Assembly: GCA_928212115.1 (NCBI GenBank)
Contig: CAKMRJ010003334.1
Location: forward strand, 96,499,671 to 96,563,670
Direction: 5' to 3'
Length of the DNA: 64,000 nt
From: Lactuca virosa
Taxonomy: Eukaryota > Streptophyta > Magnoliopsida > Asterales > Asteraceae
This document shows, in pieces, positions 47,569 through 58,442 of this stretch (positions are counted from its first letter, which is position 1; each line of letters starts with the position of its first letter). The position numbers were made by a program, and so were the translations under genes. Below the pieces are notes generated by a model. It searched no databases and was not told the DNA's origin. It saw only the letters and a list, made by a program, of their open reading frames with translations.

Positions 47569-48333
47569 TTGGTTTGAGCGAATTGGAGGAACACTCGTGT
47601 GAATCCAGTCTCAAACTAAGGAAAATATTTTCAAACTGATTTTTAAATGGTTTTCAAAATACTAAAGGAGGATGCGAAGTGTACGATCAGTCGGAGCCAG
47701 TAAGTAGACCCCAAAATACTATACTGTTATTTGATATTGAGATATGTTAGAACAACATGCTAGTGATAGGCTATGGATCTTCAGGAATTGCATGATAGAA
47801 TTGCCTGATTATATGATTCCTGATAGCCTAGGACCTTTACTTTATGAAATTGACATCTTTACTGTAGTTGCTTAGTGTATGCATCATAGTTGTACATAAT
47901 TAAAATCTTATAGCCTGAGAATCTTTGGTATGGCCTTATTTCCTGTTCTTGTTTGATGAAGGGCTTAGGGTAGGATCAGATATTCAAATGTCTATAAGGT
48001 CCAACGTTATGCATGGCTAGCATACACAAGTGCTGCAGGGTTGGTGGAATTTTCATGGATGAGTTGTGCGGGGTCGGTCGGCCTGTTGTGAGATGATTAG
48101 CTTCCTCTAGGAGTGAGGATTGAGCGCTCGACTATGCTTATGTATATTGTTAGGATGTTGTGATGATACTTGAGACAAATATCGGTAGATGTGGAAGGTA
48201 GTATGGGCTCGTACTACTGAAAGCACATGACCCATACACGTAGCAAGGAAGTCACAACCCTTAGGGATTTGTTAGGAGTTGGTTCCCCGTTATTTATATG
48301 GAATGTGTGATATCTTCCTGGTATATTATCAGC

Positions 48334-48921
48334 ATGGTGGTTACGAGACGATTTGTGACCGAATCTAGGTCGGGATCAGGAGATGGTAGTCAGGGTGGAC
48401 CAGCAGTGCCCAAGACCATTGGTCAGATGAGACCAGATGAGTTGGATGCAAGGATTAGGGAGATCCTGCATGATGAGGTTGCTACACTTTTCTGGGCTCA
48501 GTTGCCGGAGATGTTTGGGTCTATTAAGACCGTGATGGTTGGGTACTTTGATGAGCGCTATGCAACCATCGCTGAGACGGCTGCCACTGCAGCTTCTGCA
48601 GCCGTAGCAGCTGCAGGTGGAGGGGCCACTCGGGCTTTTCAGTATCAGGACTTCGATAATACGAAGCCCCAGACCTATGATGGAGTTCAGGACCCGATCA
48701 TAACCATGAGGTGGCTATCTGACGTGGAGGGATGCTTTTTCACATGTTCATGCCCTGCTGACCAGAAGGTCTGGTGTGTTCTGAACCTGCTGAGGTCCGG
48801 AGTGAAGGACTGGTGGAGATTGATGACGGGGTCGTATTCTGATGAGCAGAGAGCTGCAGTTACTTGGGATCAGTTCATGGAGATGTTCCGTACTCGCTAC
48901 ACTCCACGGGTTAAGCGAGAG
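48334..48921 (+). pseudogene. gag: Gypsy A gag, first part
   Basis: Begins at the ATG at 48334 (MVVTRRFVTESRSG). An Ala-rich stretch precedes the retrotransposon gag core, which contains PQTYDGVQDPIITMRWLSDVE and a WDQFMEMFRTRYTPRVKRE segment. The frame is open until the insertion of LTR B at 48922 and resumes in register at 58443-58589 once one TSD copy is set aside. The insertion, not point mutation, is what breaks this gag. Confidence 0.9.
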
Positions 48922-49221
48922 TGTAACACCGTAAATTTTCAAACAATTTTTTTCATTTTTACATCAGATAAAACTCAATATCACATTTTCTCAAAACCAC
49001 AATGTATCATTTGTCAAAATCACAAATCAACAAAACAACTGATTGTATCCCAGAATCCTCAAACGTAATCTTGCACGAGTGTGTACAATCAAGTCGGCGC
49101 CTTCCCGCGATCCTGAGAAGTACCTGAAACACATATCACACAACACGGTAAGCACAAAGCTTAGTGAGTTCCCCAAAATACCACATACACAAATAATAAG
49201 CCTCTAATGGTTATAGCTCGG

Positions 49222-49410
49222 CATGAACCCTCTGGTCATGCGTCTCGGTGAGGACCCTCCAGTCTCACGGCTCAGTGTGGACCCTCCGGTCATATGTCTC
49301 AGTGAAGACCCTCCGGTCTTCATAGCTCTGGTCGGACCCTCCAGTCTTGTATCTCGGTGAGGACCCTCCGGTCTTACAACTCGGTTTGGACCCTCCGGTC
49401 CTACTCAGTA
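49222..49410 (-). repeat. GACCCTCCGGTC stem-loop array in LTR B
   Basis: Seven units of about 25-35 bp with the core GACC-CTCC-GGTC on the plus strand, and two more at about 57209 and 57233 beyond element C. On the LTR's sense (minus) strand the loop is GGAG. Flanks extend the stem with different bases in different units, for example a seven-pair stem GAAGACC/GGTCTTC near 49305 and a four-base ATGA/TCAT outer stem near 49225. Confidence 0.85.
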
Positions 49411-49438
49411 AGGCACAGAATAATATAGCATATATTAT

Positions 49439-50068
49439 TGATGATATATGGTCCACTAGCATGACCTAGACAGCTCCGGCGCGCCAGCCTCGCCTGGCGC
49501 TCCCTTGCCAGCCTTGATGAGGACTCTCCCGCCGGCCCGGCCTGGCTCTCCCTTGCCAGCCCTGCTGGGGACTCTCCTGTCGGCCTAGCCTGGCACTCCC
49601 TGGCTTGGCGCTCCCTTGCCAACCTTTCCTGGTGCGCGCCCGCCAGCCTTGCCTGGTGCGCGCCCGCCAGCCTCTCCCGGCGCCTCCGGGCGGCCTCGCC
49701 GAGCTCCTTGCTAGCTGGGCCTGAATTGGGCTGGCCCAAGGCTTGACCTAATTGCCCCCTATATAATGAATAGTATCTCCTCCATGGAGGAGGATCCTTC
49801 CCCTGGGCTCAGTCGCCATACTACACTCCGGCCGGGTGGCTCAGCCGCCATCCGCCGCCGTCAGCCACCATACACCACCACCAGCACCAAGATGGTTCTC
49901 TCCAGCTATGGAGGACCATCTCAGATCTTATAGTTGATCTAACTTGATCGTCGGAGTCCGCTCCCGGGGCACAGTCCCTGGGATGGCTCTAACGACTTTG
50001 CACTGTGATATCCAGATCTCCGCCGCAGCAGAAGACCAAAAGACTCGCCGGAGGTCGATGTCGCATCA
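49439..50068 (+). mobile_element. Element C 5' LTR
   Basis: 630 bp, unusually rich in G and C over its first 300 bp (CCAGCC/CCTGGC repeats). A TATA box (CTATATAATG, about 49759) comes next, then the R/U5 part ending GATGTCGCATCA. Scattered substitutions separate it from the 3' LTR. Confidence 0.92.
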
Positions 50069-50070
50069 TT

Positions 50071-50092
50071 TGGCGCCATCCCGGATTCGAGC
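50071..50092 (+). other. Element C primer binding site
   Basis: TGGCGCCATCCCGG begins two bases after the 5' LTR and continues with ATTCGAGC. Its complement reads as a tRNA 3' end finishing GGCGCCA, including a T-arm-like TCGAATC. The start resembles the TGGCGCC primer sites of Athila/Tat-type gypsy elements rather than the tRNA-Met sites used by the neighbours. The exact tRNA is not identified. Confidence 0.75.
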
Positions 50093-50135
50093 AAGTAGAA
50101 AAAGCCTCAGTTGCTTTCAAGCTCGTTTTTTCCTC

Positions 50136-50508
50136 AGATCTGATGTGTTTTCATCTCAGGTTTCTTCAGATCTGTTAATCTCTAGTATCATTTGCTCAGA
50201 TCTGTTCATGTTTGGCATAAATTTGTTTCGATCTGTTTGGCTTTTGCCAAGATCTGTTCAGATCAATGTGTTTCTTGACAAGATCTCTTCAGATCTGTTA
50301 AGCCATCATTTAGATCTCAAGATCTACTCCATTTCTCAGTTCAAATATTTAGATCTATTTTCGTTTTCATGTTCAGATCTGTAGATCTATTTACCTTTGG
50401 AAGCTTAGATCTCAAGATCTTTTGAGTTTTTAACTCATCTGAGCATTTATGAAGTTTGAAAGGCATTTTAGATCCATCAACGTTTTTTTGGTTCAGATCT
50501 TCAGATCT
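50136..50508 (+). repeat. AGATCT-dense leader segment of element C
   Basis: About fifteen AGATCT palindromes occur in about 370 bp, usually in TTCAGATCTGTT or TAGATCTCAAGATCT contexts with irregular spacing. The surrounding leader has no open reading frame with recognisable content. Confidence 0.9.
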
Positions 50509-53390
50509 GTACGTTTTTGTTCACTTAATCACCTCTCAAGTTTAGACACACCAGCTCAAACCCGTCTTTATTTAAATTTTCGCGGATAAAGGAGGTTTTT
50601 ATGAGCTTTCTTCCATTTACGTTCATATTTTGGTGTTTTATGGATGCAACTTGAGAGTTGAAGAACTTTTGGTAAATACTTACTTTATTTTCAGTTTATT
50701 TTATAAAAGAAATCACCTTCAGTTTGTGATTTTCTTTGCAAGACTTCTTTGAAGTTGTTTACTCAGTGTTTTCTCTAAAAGCTTAGAGATAGAGACACAA
50801 AATTTCTTCCAGATCTATTTCTTGCTCACATCTTGAGAAGGAAGAAAGTTTAGGAAGAAAACCCTTTCAGAATCGTTTTTTGTTTATGTTTTGGTGTTTT
50901 TCAGTAAGTCTGAAAAGAAAAGAAATTTTTGTTGTTTATTGGGTAGAAGTTTGGGAAAAGAACAGAAGTTTTTATGAGTTCTACCTCATTCCAGTTTATC
51001 TTGATGGTTTATTGAACAAGATGAGGGGAAAATAAGCCTCTATAAGCTTTTGTTCTATTTTCAGATCATGATTAGCAAAAAAATCTTTTAGTTCATAATT
51101 TTCTATGAACAAGACCTTCTCAAGTCTGTTTTGATAATGCTTTGGGGTCTGTTCAGTAAGTTTCAAGAAAAAGAAGCTTTTTATCCCATCTTAAGTTCAT
51201 ATGTTATCAGAAAATCGAATTGTTGAAATTTCGTTGAGATTTTCTGCATAGAACTTTAATCTCTGGAACATTTATTTGTAACCATGGCTGGGATGCTTGT
51301 ACGTTTTACCAAAATGTTTATTTGGTGTTTTCTTCAACCTCTGAGAATATATATGAAAAAAGAAGAGAGGAAGGAGGTCTTTATGAGTTTTTACCATCCA
51401 TTTTTCTGTTCATATAATATCCAAGTTCATTTCAGATATGGGTTTATGTGTACAAGTTCATTTAAGTTGTGAACACAGCTATGTTACTTGTACATTCCAA
51501 AATCCATCACATGGTATTTTTTTACCTCAAAGTTTACCTTACCCTTCTAAAATTTTGCTGCTTAGTAAAAAAAAAGGGGAAGAGAGGGGTAGAGAGAAGT
51601 TCCGTACGAAAAGTGATACAAAAGGAACAAGAGGATGCATACAAAAAAAACATGTGTATATACACAGAGGAAAATCTCTACAACATACAAAAATGAGCTG
51701 TCACTCCTAAGTTTGTATAAGTTTACAAATGACAAAACAAAAAAGAGGGGGTATGGGTGAGTACAGTGTACACCATACAAAAACTCGTGTAGGACCCACC
51801 TGGTTCAATCCCATACCAACAAAAGACTATCAAAAGTCAAAAAGAAAAAGACAAGGACCACAGTGGGCCACACCGTGACCTTCGGACCAACAAGGACCTC
51901 GTTTTCCAATCAGTCACCGAAGGTCTCCTCCAACACCCGCTGAATGGCTGCCATCTCCCCCACCTATAGCAAGCACCAGATCAACCATCACCACCCAGCC
52001 GGTCTCCTACACTTGCGATCCCCTAGCTCTCCGGCCAGCGATCGACGACGCATCCCCAGCAACGCCGCCAGACTCCATTTCCTGATTTAACGCCCGGCGA
52101 CCAGATTCGCAGCACAGCGCAATGACAGCAACCTCGGAGTGAAACCGCCATCACCACCGATAGGCCACCTCCTGTCACTGGTCATCTCGAGACAGCGACA
52201 TCCGACAAAGCAGCCTTGGCAGCAACCTTCAAGCCAGCGCCCAAGCGTCCCCAATTGTGGACCTAACAAGCCGGCGTCGCCGATCAAATGCTACTAAGGA
52301 TTGTCTTGTTGCGAGCAATCCCTAGACTACTCACCCACCGGTGGAATGATCACCTCCTCCGATCGACGCACCTGCAAGCCAACAACAACAACCATCGAGA
52401 TCTGGAACCACGCAATCGCCCGGAATTACTAAACATCATCACCACCATCACAGTTGTACAACCTTAAGCCATCGGAAAAACGAAATCCGGCCATCTCTAA
52501 CACAGACAAAATAGTCCAGCAGCTACCATTGGTTCCCTGCGCTCAATTAATTGTCACCAGCTGAAGACATAGCACCGCCAGTCGCTGAGGGTTACTCCCT
52601 CATCGCCACTGCCGGACTTCGCCGACCTCGGTGAGATACCTCCAACAACATTTGTCGGCGACCTGATCCAAAGCGCCTCCACTATTGAACTCCAGCAACG
52701 TCCTCCTTTTTCAATCTGGGGAGAAACCACCAAGTTCACGACTCATCCGAAAGCGGTCGTCGGAACTCTTGGGAAGAATTGTGAATGGCAGAAGGGGAGG
52801 CGGTTGTAAAATGAAAGCAAAAGGAATCAGCCTCATCGACGCGTTTAAACGTACACAAAAAAAATATAGAGAACTTGGGCCTACAGCTCCATAAACCCTA
52901 ATGGGCTGCATTGTTATGTGTGGGCTATAACATCAGATTTGGGCTTCCCATATATTTTGACATCTGGGTTGCCTTAAATGATTAAATGACCCAGTTTTTT
53001 GCAAGAATAAATTAACCTATCAGTCAGTGCTCAAGTGTGGTGACTTCGCCTAACGAGACGGATTCTAGAAAATGCGCAACAGCTCAGACCACTTGACATT
53101 CCCCCAAAAAAAAAAGAGAAATTGGGCTAAGTATTTTAAATGGACTCTTAATAGTCTAATTTTTGGGTTTTTTGGGCTAAGCAATCCTTTTTGGGCTCAA
53201 CAGCTTTTGGGTTTCATCAATTTTTTGAGCCTCCATTAAATTATATTTTTTAATGGGCTGCTTCAACAACAAAAACCAGCAACTTTATACTCGCACACCG
53301 CAAGCCCCGCTCAGCAAATACATTTTAGAATACGCTTGGTATTTTCAAAAAAAAAAGAGGAAGGAGAAGAGTAGTACACTACTACTACTC
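50509..53390 (+). other. Element C interior, non-coding body
   Basis: From about 50510 to 51780 the DNA is T-rich, with leader-like duplicated phrases such as GAAGAACTTTTGGT and AAGAAAGTTT. From about 51900 to 52900 it is C-rich and CCGCCA-rich, with short frames on both strands, none resembling gag, pol or a known protein. From 52910 to 53390 there are GGGCT-rich and poly-A segments. No domain was recognised. Confidence 0.6.
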
Positions 53391-54170
53391 GTGTGCTGCC
53401 ACTACTCGTGAAGCATTTCGAAATAGCCCTCAACAATCATGTTGCTCGGCTATCAGCAATTGTGTTGACCAACTTCAGGCAGTCTTGCTACTCAGCTCTC
53501 ACCACTCATGTTGACCGGCCCTCGCTAGTCCCGCTGCTCGGCCCTCAGCAGTCGCGCTGCCTGGCTCTCAGCGGTTGCACAGCCTGACTCTCAGTAGCGA
53601 TGCGGCCCAGCTCAGCAGCTGCAAAGCCTAGCCATTAGCAGTTACGTTGTCGGACTAGCAGTCGCGCTGCCTAGCTCTCGGCAGCCGCGTTACCCAGTTT
53701 TTGTTAGTACTTGGGTCACCTAGCTCTTTCCAGCAGCTATGCATCTCAGCTTTCAGCGACTATACATCCGCCTTTCCCTTTCTTCACCTCCTCAAAAAAA
53801 AGGAGGGGGGGAAGGGTTGGTACGGCACTATACAGAAGTGGTTTTTATTTCGAAGGGGCGGAATTGAAGTACATGAAGAGTTGATGCTATGCATGATAGT
53901 GCACTCCCGAGGTGACATTAATATTCCAAGTCGAAAGATCAGCCCCGTCGTTCAACCCTCGGTAGTCTCGTTTGCCCAGCTCTCAGTGGTCGTGCTGCTC
54001 ATCTATCGCTAGCAGCTCGATGCTCAGTTCTCAGCGGCCCTGATGACCAGCTCTCGACGGCGGTCTCGCTACGCACCACTTGACGGTAGCTACACTATCC
54101 AGCTCTAAGTAGCATCCCCGCATAGCCCTCGACAAACAGTCAAGACACTGAGGCATCAATTATTAGTACG
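53390..54170 (+). repeat. Degenerate CAGC/CTCAGC repeats in element C
   Basis: Imperfect units of roughly 25-40 bp repeat phrases such as GCCCTCAGCAGTCGCGCTGC and GGCTCTCAGCGGT. Unit length drifts and later units are hard to align. The phrase CCTGGCTCTCGG recurs in the regular 74-bp array further on, suggesting common origin. Confidence 0.7.
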
Positions 54171-54254
54171 ACTAGCGATGCAGCAAAGCATCAGGTACCA
54201 TTACACTTTATCCCAGAATGATCACCCGGGACACACACATAGATTGTCGGCCGC

Positions 54255-54765
54255 TGCGCCCAATCCTGCAAGGTTCAGCACCCTTGCCTTGAGTCGCTTG
54301 GCTTCTTTGCCCGACTCCATTATAGCGGCAAGCTCCGCATGCGAGGTTCAGCGCCCTCGTCTTGAGTCGCCTGGCTTCTTTGCCCGACTCCATTATAGCG
54401 GCAAGCTCCGCATGCGAGGTTCAGTACCCTCGTCTTGAGTCGTCTGGCTTCTTTTCCCGACTCCATTATAGCGGCAAGCTCCGCATGCGAGGTTCAGTAC
54501 CCTCGCCTCGAGTCGCCTGGCTTCTCATCCCGGCTCCACTATAGCGGCAAGCTCCGCATGCGAAGTTCAGTACCTTTGCCTCGAGTCGCCTGGCTTCTCA
54601 GCCCGGCTCCATTATAGCGGCAAGCTCCGCATGCGAAGTTCAGTACCTTTGCCTCGAGTCGCCTGGCTTCTCAGCCCGGCTCCATTATAGTGGCAAGCTC
54701 CGCATGCGAAGTTCAGTACCTTTGCCTCGAGTCGCCTGGCTTCTCAGCCCGATTCCATTATAGCA
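54255..54765 (+). repeat. 73-bp tandem array
   Basis: Seven units, the first diverged. The anchor CCGCATGCGA recurs at exact 73-bp spacing (54337, 54410, 54483, 54556, 54629, 54702, measured at GCATG). Each unit contains the palindrome CGCATGCG and the phrase CTCCATTATAGCGGCAAG. 73 is not a multiple of three, so any open frame is incidental. Confidence 0.95.
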
Positions 54766-54769
54766 ACAT

Positions 54770-54965
54770 GCCCCGACCATTCCACGCGATGCTCTTCCGT
54801 GTGATTTATCTACGATCGCCGGCAGCCAAGCCCGATCCATTCCACGCGATGCTCTCCCGCGTGATTTATCTACGATCGTTAGCAGCCAAACCCGATCTGT
54901 TACACGCGATGCTTTCCCGCAAGACATCTCCATGCTCGCTAGATGCTAAGCCCGAGCTATTCTCC
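54770..54965 (+). repeat. 60-bp tandem array
   Basis: Three units at 60-bp spacing (54777, 54837, 54897). The middle unit contains the hairpin CACGCG-ATGCTCTCC-CGCGTG. The first has a G-T pair in the stem; the third has lost it. Confidence 0.9.
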
Positions 54966-55149
54966 TAAGTCGCGCAACATAAGTCGCGTATCGTCGCGCA
55001 CCATAAGTCGCACATCACGAGCTTATTCCACGTCTAACACCATGATCTCAGTGTTTCCTATCTCACAGTCATCACGGTTCTCTTGTGCTCGGATGATCGA
55101 TGAAGTGTTATCCGCATCACATCCTGCTATAGTGAGGATACTCTCCAGC

Positions 55150-55618
55150 AAGAGGGTCATCCCCACAACACCTCTGTTTCCTGGCTCTCGGAAACGGTAT
55201 TGTTGTGGAACCCTACCTGTAGCCTCGTCGCGTATCCCACAGCACCTCTGTTTCCTGGCTCTCGAAAACGGTCTTGCTGTGCAACCCTACCTGTAGCCTC
55301 GTCGCGTATCCCACAGCACCTCTGTTTCCTGGCTCTCGGAAACGGTGTTGCTGTGCAACCCTACCTGTAGCCTCGTCGCGTATCCCACAGCACCTCTGTT
55401 TCCTGGCTCTCGGAAATGGTCTTGCTGTGCAACCCTACCTGTAGCCTCGTCGCGTATCCCACAGCACCTCTATTTCCTGGCTCTCGGAAACGGTCTTGCT
55501 GTGCAACCCTACATGTAGCCTCGTCGCGTATCCCACAGCACCTCTGTTTCCTGGCTCTCGGATACGGTCTTGCTGTGCAACCCTACCTGTAGCCTCGTCG
55601 CGTATCCCACAGCACCTC
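55150..55618 (+). repeat. 74-bp tandem array
   Basis: Just over six units anchored on CCTCTGTTTCCTGG at 55171, 55245, 55319, 55393, 55467 and 55541, with a partial unit to 55618, spacing exactly 74 bp. Units are nearly identical, so the array expanded recently. It begins within a few hundred bases of the 73-bp array. Confidence 0.95.
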
Positions 55619-56272
55619 ACTGCCTATACCTCAACAATTCTATTGTCTGGCTAACGGCAATAGTCTCACTGCGTGACCCTCACTAGCAACCTAATCGCAC
55701 AGCTCTCGGAATATCTGCCACTTATATTATGGTCAACAACCTTACGGTTTATTGGTTTGACAACATAGTCTGATGCGGCTACCTACACTACCCACATCAG
55801 ACTGGGGGAATCCAGCTAGGTGTAGCCCAAGCAAGAAATACCTTCAAGACAGTTATTAATGCAGACTATGTAGATGGATATCGGTGACATTCCATATGCG
55901 CATGACTACCACAACAATCGTGTAGAATAACAGTCTCAGAGACTGAATGGCGAACTTACGCTGCTTAGCTACCCCGGCCCGACATTCCATCGACATCGGT
56001 GTCGTGTAACACTCTTTAGCAGCCTCAGTCTGCATGATCGCAACAACAGTTACGTTGCATCGCACCGATTGGCTCGCACTCCTCTCAATGAAGGAGTATC
56101 AAGTCATCTCAAGCTACATAAGCAATGCTTGGCTCATCACACAACCCCACGGCTCTCGTGGGCGAGGTTCGGTCATTTCTCTTTATTATTTATTGTATTG
56201 GTGCTTTATCTAGTCTGATCTGATTGTCAGCAACCCAATCGCATCAGACTAGGGGGACTTGACGACACACAG

Positions 56273-56645
56273 TTTATATGACTTAGTCCAGTCCGATGTC
56301 ATTGGCCGCGTACCAATAACATCAGACTGGGGGGACATGATGATATATGGTCCATTAGCATGGCCCAGACTGCTCTAGCGTGCCAGCCTGGCCTGGCGTG
56401 CTCCTGCCAACCTTGTCGGGGACTCCTTTGCCAGCCTCGATGGGGACTCTCCTGTTGGTTTATACGACTTAGTCCAGTCCGATGTCATTGACCGCGTACC
56501 AATAACATCAGACTGGGGGGACTTGATGATATATGGTCCACTAGCATGGCCTAGACAGCTCCGACGCGCCAGCCTCGCCTGTCGCTCCCTTGCCAGCCTT
56601 GCTGGGGACTCTCCCGCCGGCCCGGCCTGGCTCTCCCTTGCCAGC
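56273..56645 (+). repeat. 186-bp duplication of PPT and LTR start
   Basis: A segment starting TTTATA(T/C)GACTTAGTCC, running through the PPT (CATCAGACTGGGGGGAC) into the first roughly 110 bp of the LTR, occurs at 56273-56458 and again from 56459. The second copy leads into the real 3' LTR at 56524. The upstream copy has a decayed LTR start. Confidence 0.85.
56506..56523 (+). other. Element C polypurine tract
   Basis: CAGACTGGGGGGACT directly precedes the 3' LTR. A second copy at about 56322-56338 precedes the decayed LTR start, and a weaker one (AGACTAGGGGGACTT) lies near 56246. Confidence 0.75.
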
Positions 56646-57154
56646 CCTGCTGGGGACTCTCCTGTCGGCCTAGCCTGGCGCTCCCTGGCTTTGGCGCTCC
56701 CTTGCCAACCTTTCCTGGTGCGCGCCCGCCAGCCTTGCCTGGTGCGCGCCCGCCAGCATCGCCCGGCGCCTCCGGGCGGCCTCGCCCAACTCCTTGCTAG
56801 TCGGGCCTGAATTGGGCTGGCCCAAGGCTTGACCTAATTGCCCCCTATATAATGAATAGTATCTCCTCCATGGAGGAGGATCCTTCCCCTGGGATCAGCC
56901 GCCATACTACACTCCGGCCGGGTGGCTCAGCCGCCACCCGCCGCCGTCAGCCACCATACACCACCACCAGCACCAAGATGGTTCTCTCCAGCTATGGAGG
57001 ACCATCTCAGATCTTCTGGCTGATCTAACTTGACCGTCGGAGTCCACTCCCGGGGCACAGTCCCTGGGACGGCTCTAACGACTTTGCACTGTGATATGCA
57101 GATCTCTGCCGCAACAGAAGACCAGAAGACTCGCCGGAGGTCGATGTCGCATCA
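56524..57154 (+). mobile_element. Element C 3' LTR
   Basis: 631 bp, collinear with the 5' LTR throughout, including the TATA box near 56845 and the CATCA end. Confidence 0.92.
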
Positions 57155-58442
57155 ATTACAAAGACAAGATGCATAATATCACATAACTCAATATAAGCAT
57201 ATAGGACCCTCTGGTCGATAACTCAAATAAGACCCTCCGATCATACAGTATTACCACCCACGTAAGTATAGTGACAAGACTTACCTCGTAAGTAAGCAAG
57301 TAGATCTAGTACCCCACGAACAGTCTAGAGTCCGCCTACATAATATAATTATCTCTAATCAACAATTTTGTAATAACCACCAAGCTAACTCTTCTACTAG
57401 GTCTCAAAAGGGTGAAAAGACCATTTTACCCCTCCATGGTCTCCAAAGTCCACAATTGACCAAACCCTAAAAGTCAACGGAAGTCGACACTCGACAATAG
57501 TCCCTGTTGACCTAACTCGGCGAGTGCAACTATGTGACTCATCGAGTTCCTCCTATCCTCAGAAGAATCAAGAAAATTCCAACTCAACTCGTCGAGTTGT
57601 CTCATCAACTCGCCGAGTTGTAGCGCGTCCAGACTATCGGGGAAAACCCTAACTGACTTGTCGAGTTGACTCATGCACTCGTCGTGTCCTTCTTGACCAA
57701 TTCTCATTCAGTCGATTCTAAGCAGAAATAATGTCCCAAACTCTAGATCTAACCTCCTAATGCTGAAATACCACATAAAGCTGCAAGCTTTACGTCCATG
57801 CATGGCATCTAAGGCTCGAAATGCCAAAACAAGCTCTATATAGGGTTTAATGCATAAAAGCTTGCCACTAGCTTGATAAAGCTTGGACCTTTGAGCTCAA
57901 GCGACCTCATATTGTCCAGATCTAAAGTCAATACTCCATGACAACCTCATACAACTCAAGTGCTCAAAGAAGGATGGAAAAAGGCCCTAAACTCCCTAGA
58001 AAAGGGATCTAACCATAGAATGAGCAAGGTGATGACTTTTTACCTTCAAACAGAAGCTAGGAACGAATGAACACCGGATCCAAGAGCTCCCTCTAGTCCA
58101 AAGCCTTTTGCTCCTCAATCTTAGTCCAAAAATGCACTAAAGTATGAAGTATTAGCCTCTCTTTCTCTCATACAAGGATATAGCTCGATTAGGGTTTCTC
58201 TCAGAGTGCTAAGATGATAAGGGAGGCGGAAATGAAGGCTTAAGGTCCTTTAAATAGAACACAAACCCTGAAAATTAGGGTTTTCACCGAGTTGGGGTCC
58301 TCCAACTCGTCGAGTAGACTCTAAAAATCACGCGACCATTAACTCCTCTACTCGGCGAGTTGGGGCATCCAACTCGTCGAGTTGCTCTGACATCATGAAT
58401 GCACATTAATGAAATATTATACCTGGGAGTCGGGATGTTACA

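Larger units (their letters stand above)
49439..57154 (+). mobile_element. Element C: 7.7-kb non-coding LTR retroelement
   Basis: Two LTRs (49439-50068 and 56524-57154) with TGATG...CATCA ends match closely. A PBS follows the first and a G-rich PPT precedes the second. The flanks are ATTAT and ATTAC, a 5-bp duplication with one change. The 6.4-kb interior has no gag or pol frame. It holds an AGATCT-dense leader, a CT-rich non-coding body, degenerate repeats at 53390-54170 and three tandem arrays (73, 60 and 74 bp). This is the architecture of a large retrotransposon derivative that depends on another element's proteins. Confidence 0.85.
48922..58442 (-). mobile_element. Solo gypsy LTR B, split by element C
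   Basis: Bounded by GAGAG duplications at 48917-48921 and 58443-58447. On the minus strand it starts TGTAACATCCC at 58442 and ends GGTGTTACA at 48922. Without element C (49439-57154) it is about 1.8 kb with no PBS, PPT or coding sequence, so it is a solo LTR left by recombination. It carries ACTCGNCGAGT palindromes (57515-57690 and 58300-58385) and a TATA-like TATTTAAAG on the minus strand near 58250. A stem-loop array lies at 49222-49410. Confidence 0.88.

Noticed and set aside
49401..49739. 112-codon Ala/Gly/Arg-rich minus-strand frame
   Set aside because: It is translation of the repetitive CCAGCC/CCTGGC start of the element C LTR, and the matching part of the 3' LTR opens in other frames as well.
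52087..52911. Possible captured host gene in element C
   Set aside because: The region is GC-richer and has frames on both strands, but no splice-consistent frame or domain could be assembled by eye.
54178..55296. Open frames of 60-117 codons across the tandem arrays
   Set aside because: They are produced by repeating 73-, 60- and 74-bp units that are not all multiples of three, so frames change from unit to unit. No protein family is recognisable.
54255..55618. Possible CRISPR-like array
   Set aside because: Units are contiguous tandem copies without distinct spacers, in a plant retroelement.
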